From assembly GCA_022606425.2 (NCBI GenBank), contig JAHDVF020000106.1:2344001-2408000 (forward strand): a DNA stretch of 64,000 bases, read 5' to 3'. The position numbers were made by a program, and so were the translations under genes. Origin of the DNA: Lepidostoma basale (taxonomy: Eukaryota > Arthropoda > Insecta > Trichoptera > Lepidostomatidae). Below, piece after piece: positions 9,955 through 19,825 of this stretch (its first letter is position 1; each line of letters starts with the position of its first letter). The notes under the pieces are model-generated. The model was given only the letters and a program-made list of their open reading frames with translations, was not told where the DNA came from and made no database searches.

Positions 9955-10960
9955 TGCATGGCTGACTCTGAGCACATTGGGTATGATATGTCATGTCACA
10001 AATCCTCTCGATATGTGCACGAAAAGTCAGCCTACTCTCATAGATGATTCCGAGATCCTATAAATTATTTGGCATTATTTGTTAAAAATTGTCTTTGTTT
10101 TTGGTTATGTTATTATTGCTATTATGATTACTTTGATAGTTATAAATAAATGATTATTATTATCTTTGTCTTTGGTTATGTTATTATTATGGTATTATTG
10201 CTATTATAATTATTGTGATAATTATGAATATTGATGTGATATGTTCGCTATGATTGTTACAATAGTTTTGTGCATTTTAGTTTTGTTTTCTGTTTCTGCG
10301 TCCCTGAGTTGCTGCTCATGGATGTTGCCACTGGCTCCTGTTCATTGCTTTTGTTTTGACCGAGAGTCTACACTGCCCCTTGGTGGGTGTGTTCTGATCT
10401 ACTTTTCTGTTTATAATGTGTCTTTTATATTTACTGATTTTTTTAAATTCATTTCTGCTCTTTCTAAAACCTGTCCTCCATCCATCCCATCCCAATTTAT
10501 TCATTCTTACTTAACATCTTCCCGCCTCCCTCATACACCATCTTCTTCCTGTTTTAAAATTTAGTTTGTTATATATTTGTCCTATTGTGTATTGTGAATT
10601 AATGTGTGTTTTATATAATTTTAATGTGTTTTTTTTTTTTTTTTACCAATTTAAGATGTGCTTTATATAATATTTACTTCTGATTTTATTTAATAATAAA
10701 GAGATGTGAGGCCGCGCGGGAGATATATAAGGTTAAAAGAATAGATTAAATGTGGTCTGTCACCCTTTTGATTGATGACAAGAAAAGGCTAAATTAAATT
10801 AACATAAGTCCCGGATGGACAAGGAACAGGCCTAGATAGTGCAGCGAGACTGACGAAAGGGCGTCGCTGCGTCCTATAACAGTCTCGGGTGGTGGTGGGA
10901 ACCTTATATTCCGAGATCCTATTATTTATTAGAGATTATTACCAGTTTATTGAACACATT
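9955..10960 (-). pseudogene. Jockey-like RT fragment split by an insertion
   Basis: The minus strand across 10061-9970 encodes DLGIIYESRLTFRAHIERIC, the conserved LGV..D..LTF..HI motif that follows the palm in Jockey/I-group reverse transcriptases. The frame continues across 10908-10960 once the 846-bp insertion is removed. No other part of the element is present. Confidence 0.6.
10062..10907. mobile_element. 846-bp element of unknown class with 15-bp TSD
   Basis: Flanked exactly by ATTCCGAGATCCTAT (10047-10061 and 10908-10922). Interior: a tandem-like ATTATTATTGCTATTA block (10084-10215), a pyrimidine-rich part, AATAATAAAGAGATGTGAGG near 10690, and at the right end an 8-bp hairpin CGAGACTG...CAGTCTCG. 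A 107-codon open frame at 10241-10564 has no family resemblance. A TSD of this length suggests LINE-type retroposition, but no RT motif is seen. Confidence 0.7.
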
Positions 10961-10961
10961 G

Positions 10962-11012
10962 GTTTGGTCCATTCTTTGTTCTCTTAAGGGAAACAATGTG
11001 ATGGTTAGTTAG
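10962..11012 (+). mobile_element. LINE-A 3' terminal scrap
   Basis: GGTCCATTCTTTGTTCTCTT, then GTGATGGTTAGTTAGATAG: the last ~50 bp of LINE-A, decayed. Confidence 0.5.
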
Positions 11013-11686
11013 ATAGTCAAATGGACAGAAGGTGAAGTGGATTTTACACTGCGACCAGTGCTTACAAACTTAGGATCGCGTGTTCGTAATTTGTCGGTTG
11101 ACCCTCCGCAATCCACAAGGGAGGCGTGAAATGTCGGTACACACATATATTACGTCACCTAATTAAAAAACTACCCCTCTGCATGTGCAGTATGAAAGGG
11201 GGAAAAGCGACGTTAATTATATAACTTTGACCTCCAATATTAAATTCTTCCCCTATACTAAGATTCTGCCTGGTGTTACAAGGGCAGGACGTGAAAATTT
11301 ATAAAGATCGTGCCTTTTTGGTTATGCTGTTAAAAACCTTTTGTTTTTGTAAAACTTGGAGCTGGTAAAAGAAGAATGAAAGAATAATAAATGTAGAAAT
11401 TAAATCACTCAGAAAAACATGCGTGATGGAATAAAAAAATCTACATAATTAATGTTTCAAATTCCAATTTACAATGGATTTTCAGTGTTAACGCCTTAAC
11501 TTTCGATAAATTAATAAAAATGTAAATGTTCGTGTTTAAAATCAAAAATCTCCGAAAGTTATGCACGGATTGCTTTGAAATTCTGACACAACGTTGTATT
11601 TGAATACACGCGTGTTTTTACTTTGATATTGACTTCTCGGGAGTTCCAGACCGGAAGCTATTCTTTCCCTACATTTTGGAAATTTC
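11013..11686. other. Unclassified stretch
   Basis: No gene recognised. CGCGTGTTCGTAATTTGTCG near 11070 is not shared with other regions here. Confidence 0.3.
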
Positions 11687-11765
11687 TGGCATCGACAGAC
11701 TGGACCAGTCTGTCGATGCCAGCGAGCCTAACCGGTCGCTGTCGAAAAAAAGACAAATTAAAAAA
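11687..11765 (+). repeat. Foldback family G relic
   Basis: GGCATCGACAGACTGGACCA, then GTCTGTCGATGCC, forms a short hairpin. It is followed by AACCGGTCGCTGTCGAAAAA, the diagnostic end of family G (40012, 46310, 60437). Confidence 0.65.
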
Positions 11766-12257
11766 ATATATGTACCGAATCTGGATTTCATAGCATTGTT
11801 CAAGAAATAATTAATGTACCACAGTTATTATTTTCTTCCAAAGTATATATTTTGGAATTTATTAAAAGATAATAATCTTATAATAAATTCCAAAAATCTG
11901 CCGTGCCGCCCTAGTTGACCACAGATTAATAAAGGTTTATCGCATATTATCATATATTTTTCTATGGTTAATTTAATAAGGGCTAGTGTTGTGACTCAGA
12001 GGTTTAGTGCTGTTAGGGTGGCTCTAATGTGTTCCGAATTCTTCCCCCATTTTATGCTATTATTTGTTTACCTATGGTGAAAATTCGGTATTATGTGGAT
12101 TAATCATTCCATGAGATTATTTTTGCTATCTCTTATTGATTATGAACTGACCAATAGCACGCTCCATGTTATATATTAGTTATTTATATTAATACGTATA
12201 TGAGTAAAAGAAGGATGAAAGTAGAATAAATGCGATGGAAATGAGATCTCTAAGACG
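11766..12257. other. AT-rich stretch with small inverted repeat
   Basis: ATTTTGGAATTTATTAAAAG...TAATAAATTCCAAAAATC (about 11848-11898) is a local palindrome. No gene seen. Confidence 0.35.
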
Positions 12258-12375
12258 GCCGTTCGTGGCCGAGCGGTAAGTGCTTTGATTGCCACCCGAA
12301 GGTCCCGGGCTCAATTTGCGGAGATGGCAGTATGATTGTCACATTGTCTTTGAAAGAGCGATAAAACAAAATAAT
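12258..12375 (+). mobile_element. tRNA-derived SINE, interrupted
   Basis: GGCCGTTCGTGGCCGAGCGG, then a degenerate B-box GGGCTCAATTTGC. The body breaks off at a LINE-A insertion whose right TSD is followed by ATTATTATTG, consistent with the SINE tail. Confidence 0.65.
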
Positions 12376-12858
12376 AACAAACTAACTAACTTACCATCAC
12401 GCCGTCCCCGGAGGGGTAGGCAGAAAGAATGGAACCCCACACTGTTCTGTCCTGACATACTTCTCTCGATTCCTCTACATTCATACATCTTGTCATGCAC
12501 GCACGTCGATTTCTCCGACTCCTCACGTGACCGACATTCAATATTTGATTGATTTGATCGTGCCACGTTTTCCTACCTTCTTTACCATTCTGTCTTCACT
12601 CATTCTTTCCCATAGCAAACAAAAGCCTATCCAAAAAAGCTAAGATGGCAGTGCACAATAATGTTCTTGTGCCGACCCTTATGTATGGAAGTGAAGCATG
12701 GAACTGGCAAAATAAGGATGAAAGTAGAATAAATGCAGTAGAGATGAGATCTCTAAGACGAATGTGTGGAAAATCTGTATATGATAGAGTGACAAAAAAG
12801 TGAATGTGGTGCGAATGAAAGTGTTTTGATCAAAATAAGGAAAGGACACATGGAAAGA
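12376..12858 (-). mobile_element. LINE-A, twin-primed (5'-inverted) insertion
   Basis: The 3' part lies on the minus strand (12612 to 12378, tail at left). It is joined to an inverted 5' part on the + strand (12613-12858) that starts AGCAAACAAAAGCCTATCC and ends CATGGAAAGAA, precisely where the minus part begins (GGAAAGAATGAGTGAAG). The whole is flanked by the 10-bp TSD ACAAAATAAT (12366-12375 and 12859-12868). This is the signature of twin priming. There are small deletions within each part. Confidence 0.8.
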
Positions 12859-12879
12859 ACAAAATAATTATTATTGTAT

Positions 12880-13315
12880 TACTAGTTGCAACCCGTGAAA
12901 TATTCATAGAAGTAAAGGTTTTCTACCCTTTAAAAACTTGGTTCACTGTACAATCGTAATCAGTAATAATATTTTATCTTTTAACGTATTTTTTTACATA
13001 CTTAAACAATTTCACAATTAACTAAACCAAATTGTTCTCCTTTTGTTTTCTACACTACTGTCGTACAACAATAATCAAAACAAAATTCAAAATAACCCAG
13101 AAACGTTCTTGGGCACGCATATCGTGTGCATTTCGTATTACCATACTTTCGGAGAGAATCGAAGTATTCCTCTCTTGTTCTATATGCAAAATATTCTCGT
13201 ACTCTTTCTTGATGACATACGGGTTTTTCCCAATTTATATTATGATACGGATAGTTGAAACTGTAGGTTCCCATCATTTTTTAAACCACCTCTTATAAAA
13301 TACAATAATTAAGAT
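12880..13315. repeat. Unnamed interspersed repeat plus flanks
   Basis: Bases 13078-13262 match 32528-32700: TCGTGTGCATTTCGTATTAC, CTTTCGGAGAGAATC and CAAAATATTCTCGTACTCTT. No coding or structural class recognised. The remainder is AT-rich. Confidence 0.5.
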
Positions 13316-13810
13316 AATTAATCGAATGTAAACGTCTAAACGTCGTTTAAATGTAAACGTCTCTCCACACAGGTCAGACTGAATATACTGAGATGGGCCG
13401 GTCACGTGCAGAGGATGCCGTCATCGCGAACCCCAAAAAGATTGCTGGAGTGGCACCCAGGTGGTAGAAGACCAATTGGACGACCAAGGCTGCGATGGGA
13501 GGGTGAAGTTGGGAGAGATGGGGCGAAATTGTTACGAGTGTCAGATTGGAGGGTCGAAGCGGAGGACAGGAGGAGTTGGAGGCGAAGAATACTGGAGGCT
13601 AAGACTCGATATGGGTTGTAGGGCCATCGAAGAAGAAGAAGAAGAAGTAAACGTATATTTTCTAGAAGTTTTATTATATTTAATGGTAATTACACGTTTC
13701 GCCTTGTAAAGGCATTATCAAACATGTAATAATGCCTTAACAAGGCTAAACATGTCAGTCGCATAAAATAGAATAAAACTTATATAATACAGACGTTTTA
13801 AGTTGTATTC
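13316..13810. repeat. Foldback family H copy carrying a LINE-B
   Basis: Left arm 13316-13360 and the rest 13655-13810 (TTTCTAGAAGTTTTATTATA, CACGTTTCGCCTTG, CTAAACATGTCAGTCGC) are separated by LINE-B. GTAAACGT is duplicated at the junctions. Confidence 0.7.
13361..13646 (+). mobile_element. LINE-B, short 5'-truncated copy
   Basis: Encodes LSTQVRLNILRWAGHVQRMP, SSRTPKRLLEWHPGGRRPIG and GRPRLRWEGEVGRD through to YGL and a TAG stop. Tail is (GAA)n. The 8-bp TSD GTAAACGT lies at 13353-13360 and 13647-13654. Frame intact, so a fairly recent insertion. Confidence 0.85.
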
Positions 13811-13824
13811 TTTATCTATTGGTT

Positions 13825-14028
13825 TAATATAATATTAATACACCTGTAAATTTGTATTTACACCACTTTATTATTTTCAATAACCAACCAGTTTCGCTCC
13901 GGCCGGAGCTTCGTCATGGTATCTTTTGTAACCCTGACGTAGCCCGGCGGGAGCGAAACCGGTTGGTTATTGAAAATAATAAAGTGGTGTAAATACAAAT
14001 ATACAAGTGTATTGATATTATATTTAAT
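13825..14028. repeat. Foldback family J palindrome
   Basis: Long inverted repeat: CACCACTTTATTATTTTCAA...TTGAAAATAATAAAGTGGTG. Each arm has its own small hairpin (CTCCGGCCGGAG; GCCCGGCGGG) next to GCGAAAC.GGTTGG. Confidence 0.85.
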
Positions 14029-14066
14029 AATGCCACACCACAAATTGAGTGGTTCGTACAATAATT

Positions 14067-14320
14067 GACGACCTTCGTGGCCGAGTGGTAAGTGCATTGA
14101 CTGCCACCCCGAAGGTTCCGGTATCGATTCCCGACGAAGGCAATGTGATTGTCACACTGTCTTTGGTCTGGTGTAGGATTCACGTGACAATAAGATGGCG
14201 GTAGATTAGCTACCTACCACATGTCACGAGAATCACTATGATAGCTATAATACCCTTTACATCGATTTGGCTCATGCTGTCATGATGTAATTCAACAAAA
14301 TAATAATAATAATTATAATT
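14067..14320 (+). mobile_element. tRNA-derived SINE, full length (tail type 2)
   Basis: The head GACCTTCGTGGCCGAGTGG is tRNA-like, with a B-box GTATCGATTCC. The body GTGATTGTCACACTGTCTTT...GATTAGCTACCTACC is followed by the tail CCCTTTACATCGATTTGGCT, then CAAAATAATAATAATAAT. This tail matches the 3' end of the Jockey-like LINE at 42736-43245, its likely partner. Confidence 0.85.
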
Positions 14321-14740
14321 TATTGACTGCTAAGGCATTAACACTGTGGAATTCTATAGTAATTAACTTAGAAAATTGAAAATAACTTTGTTATTATTAT
14401 TGAATATTATTTATTGGTTCTTACTGATAAAAAAAATAATTATTAGTACTTATAACAAATAGCCCAGGTTAATTTTTAAATTTAAATTATTGTGTCGAAT
14501 TATAAATGCGTTTTTATATAAGTCTTTCTTTGTATAGTTTTTATTGTATTTTTACATCTGAAGATGGAGGTATCCTCCGAAACATGTCGTGTTTTTTTTA
14601 AATATTTAATTAATAATTAGTGGATTAAATAATTATTTTAGTTATTTTCAATATATTTTCAATATTTAAAATATTTAAATTTAATAGTTATTTTCAATTT
14701 CCTAAGTACTCGTATATAATTATAATAATAATAATAATAT
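14321..14740. repeat. Foldback family E with hammerhead-like centre
   Basis: Outer arms AATTCTATAGTAATTAACTT...TTCCTAAGTACTCGTATA are inverted. At 14554-14592 (+): ACAT, CTGAAGA, GGAGG-TAT-CCTCC, GAAAC, ATGTC, GTGT. Its closest relative is 49540-50030. Confidence 0.7.
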
Positions 14741-15295
14741 AAATTTAGCATCGTGTTAATTACTGGTGATAGATTTTCTCATTCGTGCTTTTAAAAACGT
14801 CGCAGCTATTGTTTAAACATTTAAAATCGTCTAAGAATACGATCATCACGTAGATCACGGAGCTTTCGGGAAGTTGTGTATAATTATCCCGTCATCATTT
14901 TGGCTTGTATATTGTATCGCGCACTATTATAGGTCGACCCATTCAAGTCGGCCACTTAACCCGCCTTCTACTCTCCGATCCGGGACACAAAAGGCTTCCT
15001 GTCGTTTGTCACCGACGGAGTGCCACGCGGATGTTTAACCGCATTTCTGGAACGACAGAATGACATACTTTTATAAGCTCTTTGATGGTATTGCCGACTC
15101 CAAGTTGTATTCTGTGTTTTGATTTCCTTTGTTTACGCGCCATAATTATCTGCTGTATATATTATACATTTCATAAGTTCATTCGCAAGTTATTTATTTT
15201 CAATTTGGCTACTTTTACTATTTTCATTGTTATTCAATGTTTTTTTGGTTTCTATTTTATTATGATTTGTATATGATTTCAAACACTGAGAATAA
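14741..15295. other. Unclassified stretch
   Basis: No gene recognised. A 64-codon frame at 15082-15276 is hydrophobic by AT-rich composition only. Confidence 0.3.
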
Positions 15296-16005
15296 TGTGC
15301 GGGAAAACGATGTATGATAGAATACCGAACGACGAAATAAGGAAGAAATGTAAGGCAGGTGATGGCATGTGCTAGAATGTGTTGGTCTTTTGTCCCTGAT
15401 AGATTTCTCCGACAGCGACCGCACAGATTGTTTTACCTACCGGCCACCAGAACCAATCTGCCTCTGGTGACACCGGTGGGAAGGGCAATTAGTCTGCTGA
15501 ACGCGGTCTCCTCGGAGATCGACGTCTTTCATATTAGTGAAGGTACGTTCAGGGGACAAATACTCTTGACTTTAGAAAGTATCTTGTCTTCCTAATGTCG
15601 AACCATCTCTAATGCGTTCCTGGTATTATGTTGTATTTTTATAATATTTTATCTATACTCAATAGATGCCTTAAACATTTTCCGGTTTGTAATGTCTTTT
15701 GGGTTAATAAACTGATTATAATTAAAATAAAAAAAGGATTCCTGAGATGGTTTGGACATATGGAACGAATGGACGAGGGAAGAATGGTTAAAATGTTGTA
15801 TACAAGTAGTGTGAGTGGAAAGAGAAGCCGTGGAATACCAAGGAAAGCATGGCATGACCAAATTAATCAATTACTGAAAGGCGGCCACATTCGAAGTCGG
15901 AAAAATCGACGAGATTGTATTTTACGGTGCATGAATATAGAGGAAGCTCCAGAAGTATGTCAAGGCAGAGCAGTATGGTGGTCTACCCTCTCTGTCTATC
16001 ATTCC
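15296..16005 (+). mobile_element. LINE-A copy split by a Jockey-like LINE
   Basis: The left part (15296-15358) encodes MCGKTMYDRIPNDEIRKKC. The right part (15729-16005) continues GFLRWFGHMERMDEGRMVKM, then QLLKGGHIRSRKNRRDC. The end is truncated before the TTAG tail. Removing 15359-15728 restores the order of LINE-A. Confidence 0.75.
15359..15728 (+). mobile_element. Jockey-like LINE 3' end inside LINE-A
   Basis: Encodes FVPDRFLRQRPHRLFYLPAT, then TRTNLPLVTPVGRAISLLNA and EIDVFHISEGTFR. The 3' UTR is TATCTTGTCTTCCTAATGTC and ends AATAAACTGATTATA. Same clade as 53006 and 62646, but nearer to 4203 and 23461 in its UTR. Confidence 0.75.
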
Positions 16006-16059
16006 GGATACTTCAACATTTACTTTTAATTTGGATACGCTGTATTTATATGTTTCACA

Positions 16060-16145
16060 ATTTATTATTATGAGATTGTCGCGACACCTGTTTCGCCTAA
16101 CTATGTTGGCATCATCAGGTGTTTGCACCCTTACCCTCTCAATTC
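16060..16145 (-). repeat. Foldback family B half copy
   Basis: The minus strand reads ACACCTGATGATGCCAACAT, then AGTTAGGCGAAACAGGTGTC and GCGACA. CTGATGA is at 16112-16118 and GAAAC at 16090-16094. The outer ACACCTG/CAGGTGT and inner GCC/GGC stems can pair. Confidence 0.6.
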
Positions 16146-16603
16146 TTTTTGGATTAAAATTTACCTCCACCCCTAGACATAACTTCATCTCTTTTAATAA
16201 GTATACAAGAAGTGACGATTAGGAATGTTTTTTTTTTGTTAAAATTTGTGCATCGATAAAGGTGGTGTCGCATCCGAAATATGTCTGCAAAAAGTAAAAT
16301 TAATTATAGTATTGTGAATACACATAGCGCAAATTTATTTATTCAAATGTATAAACACGTTTGCCATTGTAAAATATTGTTTTTCTTAGACACACTACTT
16401 CAAAATTCCATTAATACCTTTCAATGTTTATAAACACTATGAACGCTGTTTTAATTAACCCAATGATATGAATAATGTCAAATAATATTTAGAATTCTTT
16501 TGGAATGTAAACATTATATTTATCTTTAAGTAGTTACATTTCTAATTAGAACGAATGAAAACGGCTGTTTTTTTAGAAATATTTATATTCTAGAAATATT
16601 AAC
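16146..16603. other. AT-rich stretch, nothing recognised
   Basis: No gene, RNA or clear repeat seen. Confidence 0.35.
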
Positions 16604-16977
16604 TAACTAACTAACCATCACGCTGTTTTCTTGGAGGGGTCGGCAGAGAGAATAGACCGCCATACCGTTCTGTCCTGGTGTATCTCTCTAGCTTCCTCCA
16701 CATCGTAATGTCCATGCTCGACGATTTTTCCGACTTCGAATGTGGCCGCCTTTCAGTATTTGATTAATTTGGTCATGCCATGCTTTCCTTGGTCTTCCAC
16801 TGTTTCTCTTTCCACTCACACCGCTAGTATACAGCATCTAACTATTCTTCTCTCGTTCATTCGTTTCACATGTCTAAACCATCTCCGGTATCCTTTTTTA
16901 TAATAATTTTACTTAGGATGCAATCATCTGCATTATATTTCTTTCTTATTTCGCCATTCGGTATTCTATCATATAGC
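16604..16977 (-). mobile_element. LINE-A relic
   Basis: Minus strand from YDRIPNGEIRKKYNADDC-like through the FRHVKRMNERRIV-like region to the tail AACTAACTAACTAACCATCA. It joins a SINE at its 5' end. Confidence 0.7.
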
Positions 16978-17073
16978 CATTCTATTGTCACGTCAATTCT
17001 ACACCAGACCAAAGACAGTGTGACAATCACACTACCATCGCCGAGAATCGAACCCGGGATATTCGTTGCACCC
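16978..17073 (-). mobile_element. tRNA-derived SINE head fragment
   Basis: The reverse complement has the B-box GGGTTCGATTCTCGG and body GTGATTGTCACACTGTCTTT. A 20-bp LINE-A terminus (CCCCTTTGGAAAGACGGCGT) sits between this and LINE-F. Confidence 0.65.
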
Positions 17074-17093
17074 CTTTGGAAAGACGGCGTGGT

Positions 17094-18050
17094 GGTTCTT
17101 CTTCTTGTCCTGCCACACCTCCGTGGTGCATAGGGCCTCAAGGAAAAATCTCCACCCGACTCTATCGCATGCCTGATGCCTAACATCATACCAAGTGAGG
17201 CCTGCTCCTTTAACCTCGTCCTGCAGGGCTATTCTCCAGGTGGCTCTAGGTCTGCTTCACTTCCTCTTTCCCCCAATAGGGGAGCAGTCTAGTGCACCCT
17301 GAGCGATGCTGACTGGGTTCCGTCTCAGAGTGTGACTGATCCACAACCATTTGTGTCTAGCTACTAGTTCTCTATTTGGCTTTTCGCCTGCTATGGTCCA
17401 GAGAACCGCATTTGACACTGTTTGGAGCCAATAGATCTTGAATATTGAGCGAAGGCACCTATTTATAAACACCTGGAGTTTTCCACCTTATGTATGGAAG
17501 CGAAGCATGGAACTGGCAAAAGAACGTAGAATAAATGCAGTAGAAATGAGATCTCTTAGACGAATGTGTGATACTCTGTGTATGATAGAGTGTCGAATGA
17601 AAATATAAGAAGTGAATGCGATGCGAAAGATGGTGTCATGAACAAAATAATGAAAGGATCATTAAGATGGTTTGGACATATGGAAAGAATGAATGAAGAA
17701 AGAATGGTAAAAAATTATATGTTAACGATGTAAATGGAAACAGAAATAGAGGAAGACCGAGGAAAACGTGGACGATCAAATAAATCAAATATTGAATGTC
17801 GGCCATGTGAGGAGTCAGAGAAATCGACGCGCGTGCATGACACGATGTATGAATGTTGAGGAAGCGAGAGAAATATGTCAGGAAAGAAAAGTGTGGCAGT
17901 CCATTCTTTCTGCCTACACCTTCGCGGAGACGGCGTGATGGTTAGTTAGTTAGTTAGTTAGTTGGAGTTTTCCAATAACGTCCGCGGCAGATATACAAGT
18001 CTCCCAAGTTTTTATTTTGTATTTCTAATTCTTCCTTTTCCATTCTTCTT
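17094..18050 (-). mobile_element. LINE-F (RTE-type), interrupted by LINE-A
   Basis: The minus strand encodes LWTIAGEKPNRELVARHKWL, WISHTLRRNPVSIAQGALDC, RPRATWRIALQDEVKGAGLT and WYDVRHQACDRVGWRFFLEA, ending VWQDKKKN with a GAAGAAGAA tail at the left. Its upstream part resumes at 17975 after the LINE-A insertion. The R.H.WL.HTLRR motif is the usual W.GH.LR block of RTE-type C-termini. Confidence 0.7.
17486..17962 (+). mobile_element. LINE-A inserted in LINE-F, 12-bp TSD
   Basis: Starts CCTTATGTATGGAAGCGAAG and runs to SAYTFAETA and (GTTA)n. The TSD TGGAGTTTTCCA is at 17474-17485 and 17963-17974. Several frameshifts: the MCDTLCMIEC region is out of frame. Confidence 0.85.
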
Positions 18051-18261
18051 CTTGTGGGTGTGGGTGCCATGAATTAAATGCAGTGGGTGGAGTGGCTTAG
18101 AAATCCAATCGAACCTTTTTCATTAAAAGACAATGCACACCTAAATCACAGATTCATGGACCGTAAAGGTGAATCACACAGTTGTCATGCGTGCTTAAAC
18201 ATCGAGTCTACGGTTACTTTACGGATTTCTTAGGAGTATTTGGACAATGACCCGGCGTTAT

Positions 18262-18531
18262 GCAAGTAATATCAATATTTTATTTTTTATTTTATTTATA
18301 TATAAACACAAATGAGACATAACAAACGAAAAACATTTAAACGACTCATTTGGACACAAAACGGTGTTACAAAGATAAGATAAAACAACATGAAACCAAA
18401 AAATCATACATATCAGAAGGAACCCAAATATATCGACGTCAGTGAGGCAGTACTCTTTCCAGAATTTGTAATATTTTTTTTACGAATGACCGCCTCACTG
18501 ACAATGAAAATGTCCAAATCGAAAGATATCC
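18262..18531 (-). mobile_element. Jockey-like LINE 3' end, decayed
   Basis: The minus strand encodes ISFDLDIFIVSEAVIRKKN, which aligns with ISSDVDIFHDSEATLRKH of 62646-63330. An A-rich 3' UTR lies to the left. Confidence 0.5.
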
Positions 18532-18965
18532 AAATAACTCTGATATTTTGAATGACTTGACTTTGTTTGTCCCCAATAATTATCTGCGACAAAGGCAACA
18601 TAGATTATTTCACCTGCCACTGTGTAGAACCAATCTACCTAAGGTAATGCCCGTGGGCAGGGTAATAATCCTTCTTAACCGCATCTCTTCGGATGTGGAC
18701 ATTTTTCACGATAGTGAGGCTACCCTCAGAAAGCATCTATCTCTTATGTATTAAATTGCTATTTGCTTCTCTTGTTATTGTACAACAATGTTTATTTTTA
18801 CTAAATTTTTCTTGAATATTTTTTTAAATTGTCTTCTGTTTGTTTTCTTATTGTATTATTTGTATTTCTTTTTTTTTTAATTTTTATTATTATTTTGTGA
18901 TTATAAACGATTTGGAATTGATATAATTCTGTAATGTTTATATATATTTTTTAATAAATTGAATT
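18532..18965 (+). mobile_element. Jockey-like LINE 3' end
   Basis: Encodes DLTLFVPNNYLRQRQHRLFH, LPLCRTNLPKVMPVGRVIIL and SSDVDIFHDSEATLRKHLSL then MY-stop, nearly identical to 62870-63330, with a matching UTR ending AATAAATTGAATTGAAAT. It joins an inverted relative head to head at 18531. Confidence 0.8.
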
Positions 18966-18967
18966 GA

Positions 18968-19040
18968 AATGTGTGTCAGGGTAGAGTTGTGCGGCGGTCC
19001 ATTCTCTCTGCCTACCCTTTCGAGGGAACGCCGTGATGGT
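18968..19040 (+). mobile_element. LINE-A 3' scrap
   Basis: GTGCGGCGGTCCATTCTCTC, then TACCCTTTCGAGGGAACGCC: the last ~70 bp only. Confidence 0.6.
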
Positions 19041-19329
19041 ATTTTGTTATTATTATTTTTCGTTAGACAATGCAATTACTGTGACGCACATGGGGCACAG
19101 TATGTGGTGTCTCGTGTAGGTAGGTACTGATTAGTGATAGCGGATAGGAGGTACTCGGCGTTTTATCACTCGAGGAAGAATCCGCTTCCGGGGCCTTTGT
19201 TACGGCCCGCGCCGTTGTTTCCTGTTTCGGCACTACGATCACATCGGCGGACTGTCATAGCAACTTTCGATATATTACACGAACAAGTTGAAGAGTTCAT
19301 TCGTTGCTTAATGTTGCATGTGTCATAAT
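19041..19329. other. Possibly unique, locally GC-rich stretch
   Basis: CTTCCGGGGCCTTTGTTACG and GGCCCGCGCCGTTGTTTCC stand out from the AT-rich surroundings. A 64-codon frame (19134-19328) has no recognised domain and no splice context. Not assigned. Confidence 0.3.
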
Positions 19330-19825
19330 AATAATTATAATAATATGCTAACTTATAAATCGCCGTTTTTGTGATGTAATCACCTCAAGGGCGCCTTAAG
19401 ACGTGTTTTTAATCTAAAATCCAAATGTGAACGCTGTCGGTTAGAAAGTATAGTAGAACAAAATATAAATGTTTAAATTGGGTATGAAATATGAAAAATA
19501 TGGGTTTTCAGTTTAGATCTGAAATCTGTCGGATCATTTATGTATCTGAGGTGTGAAGGGAGATTGTTCCAAGCTGATGGACGGGCTACCGCAAACGCTC
19601 GATCGCCGAAATTTGTACTGGGGCAACGCTTCGGCTCAACTAATCTTCCTATTGCCGAGGAGTTCGCCGAGCAAAGTGTGGATTTCCTTGTATTTAGGCT
19701 GTCCGTTATACTCGTACAGAGTTCGGATATATAACTTGGTGCCATTCCATGTAGCGCTTTGAAAACTCTCCAGCAGAGTTTATACTGGATTCTTTCTGGA
19801 CTTTTAAGCCAGTGAAAAAGTCTAA
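19330..19825 (-). mobile_element. CR1/L2-like LINE C-terminal fragment
   Basis: The minus strand encodes FKALHGMAPSYISELCTSIT, STLCSANSSAIGRLVEPKRC, FGDRAFAVARPSAWNNLPSH and FRSKLKTHIF. This is the well-known ending of CR1/L2-group LINEs (FGDRAF...P..WN.LP...FK..LK..LF). An ATTATTAT tail is at the left. Confidence 0.8.

Noticed and set aside
10241..10564. 107-codon open frame, partly hydrophobic
   Set aside because: Lies inside the 846-bp inserted element, composition is pyrimidine-driven, no domain or splice context recognised.
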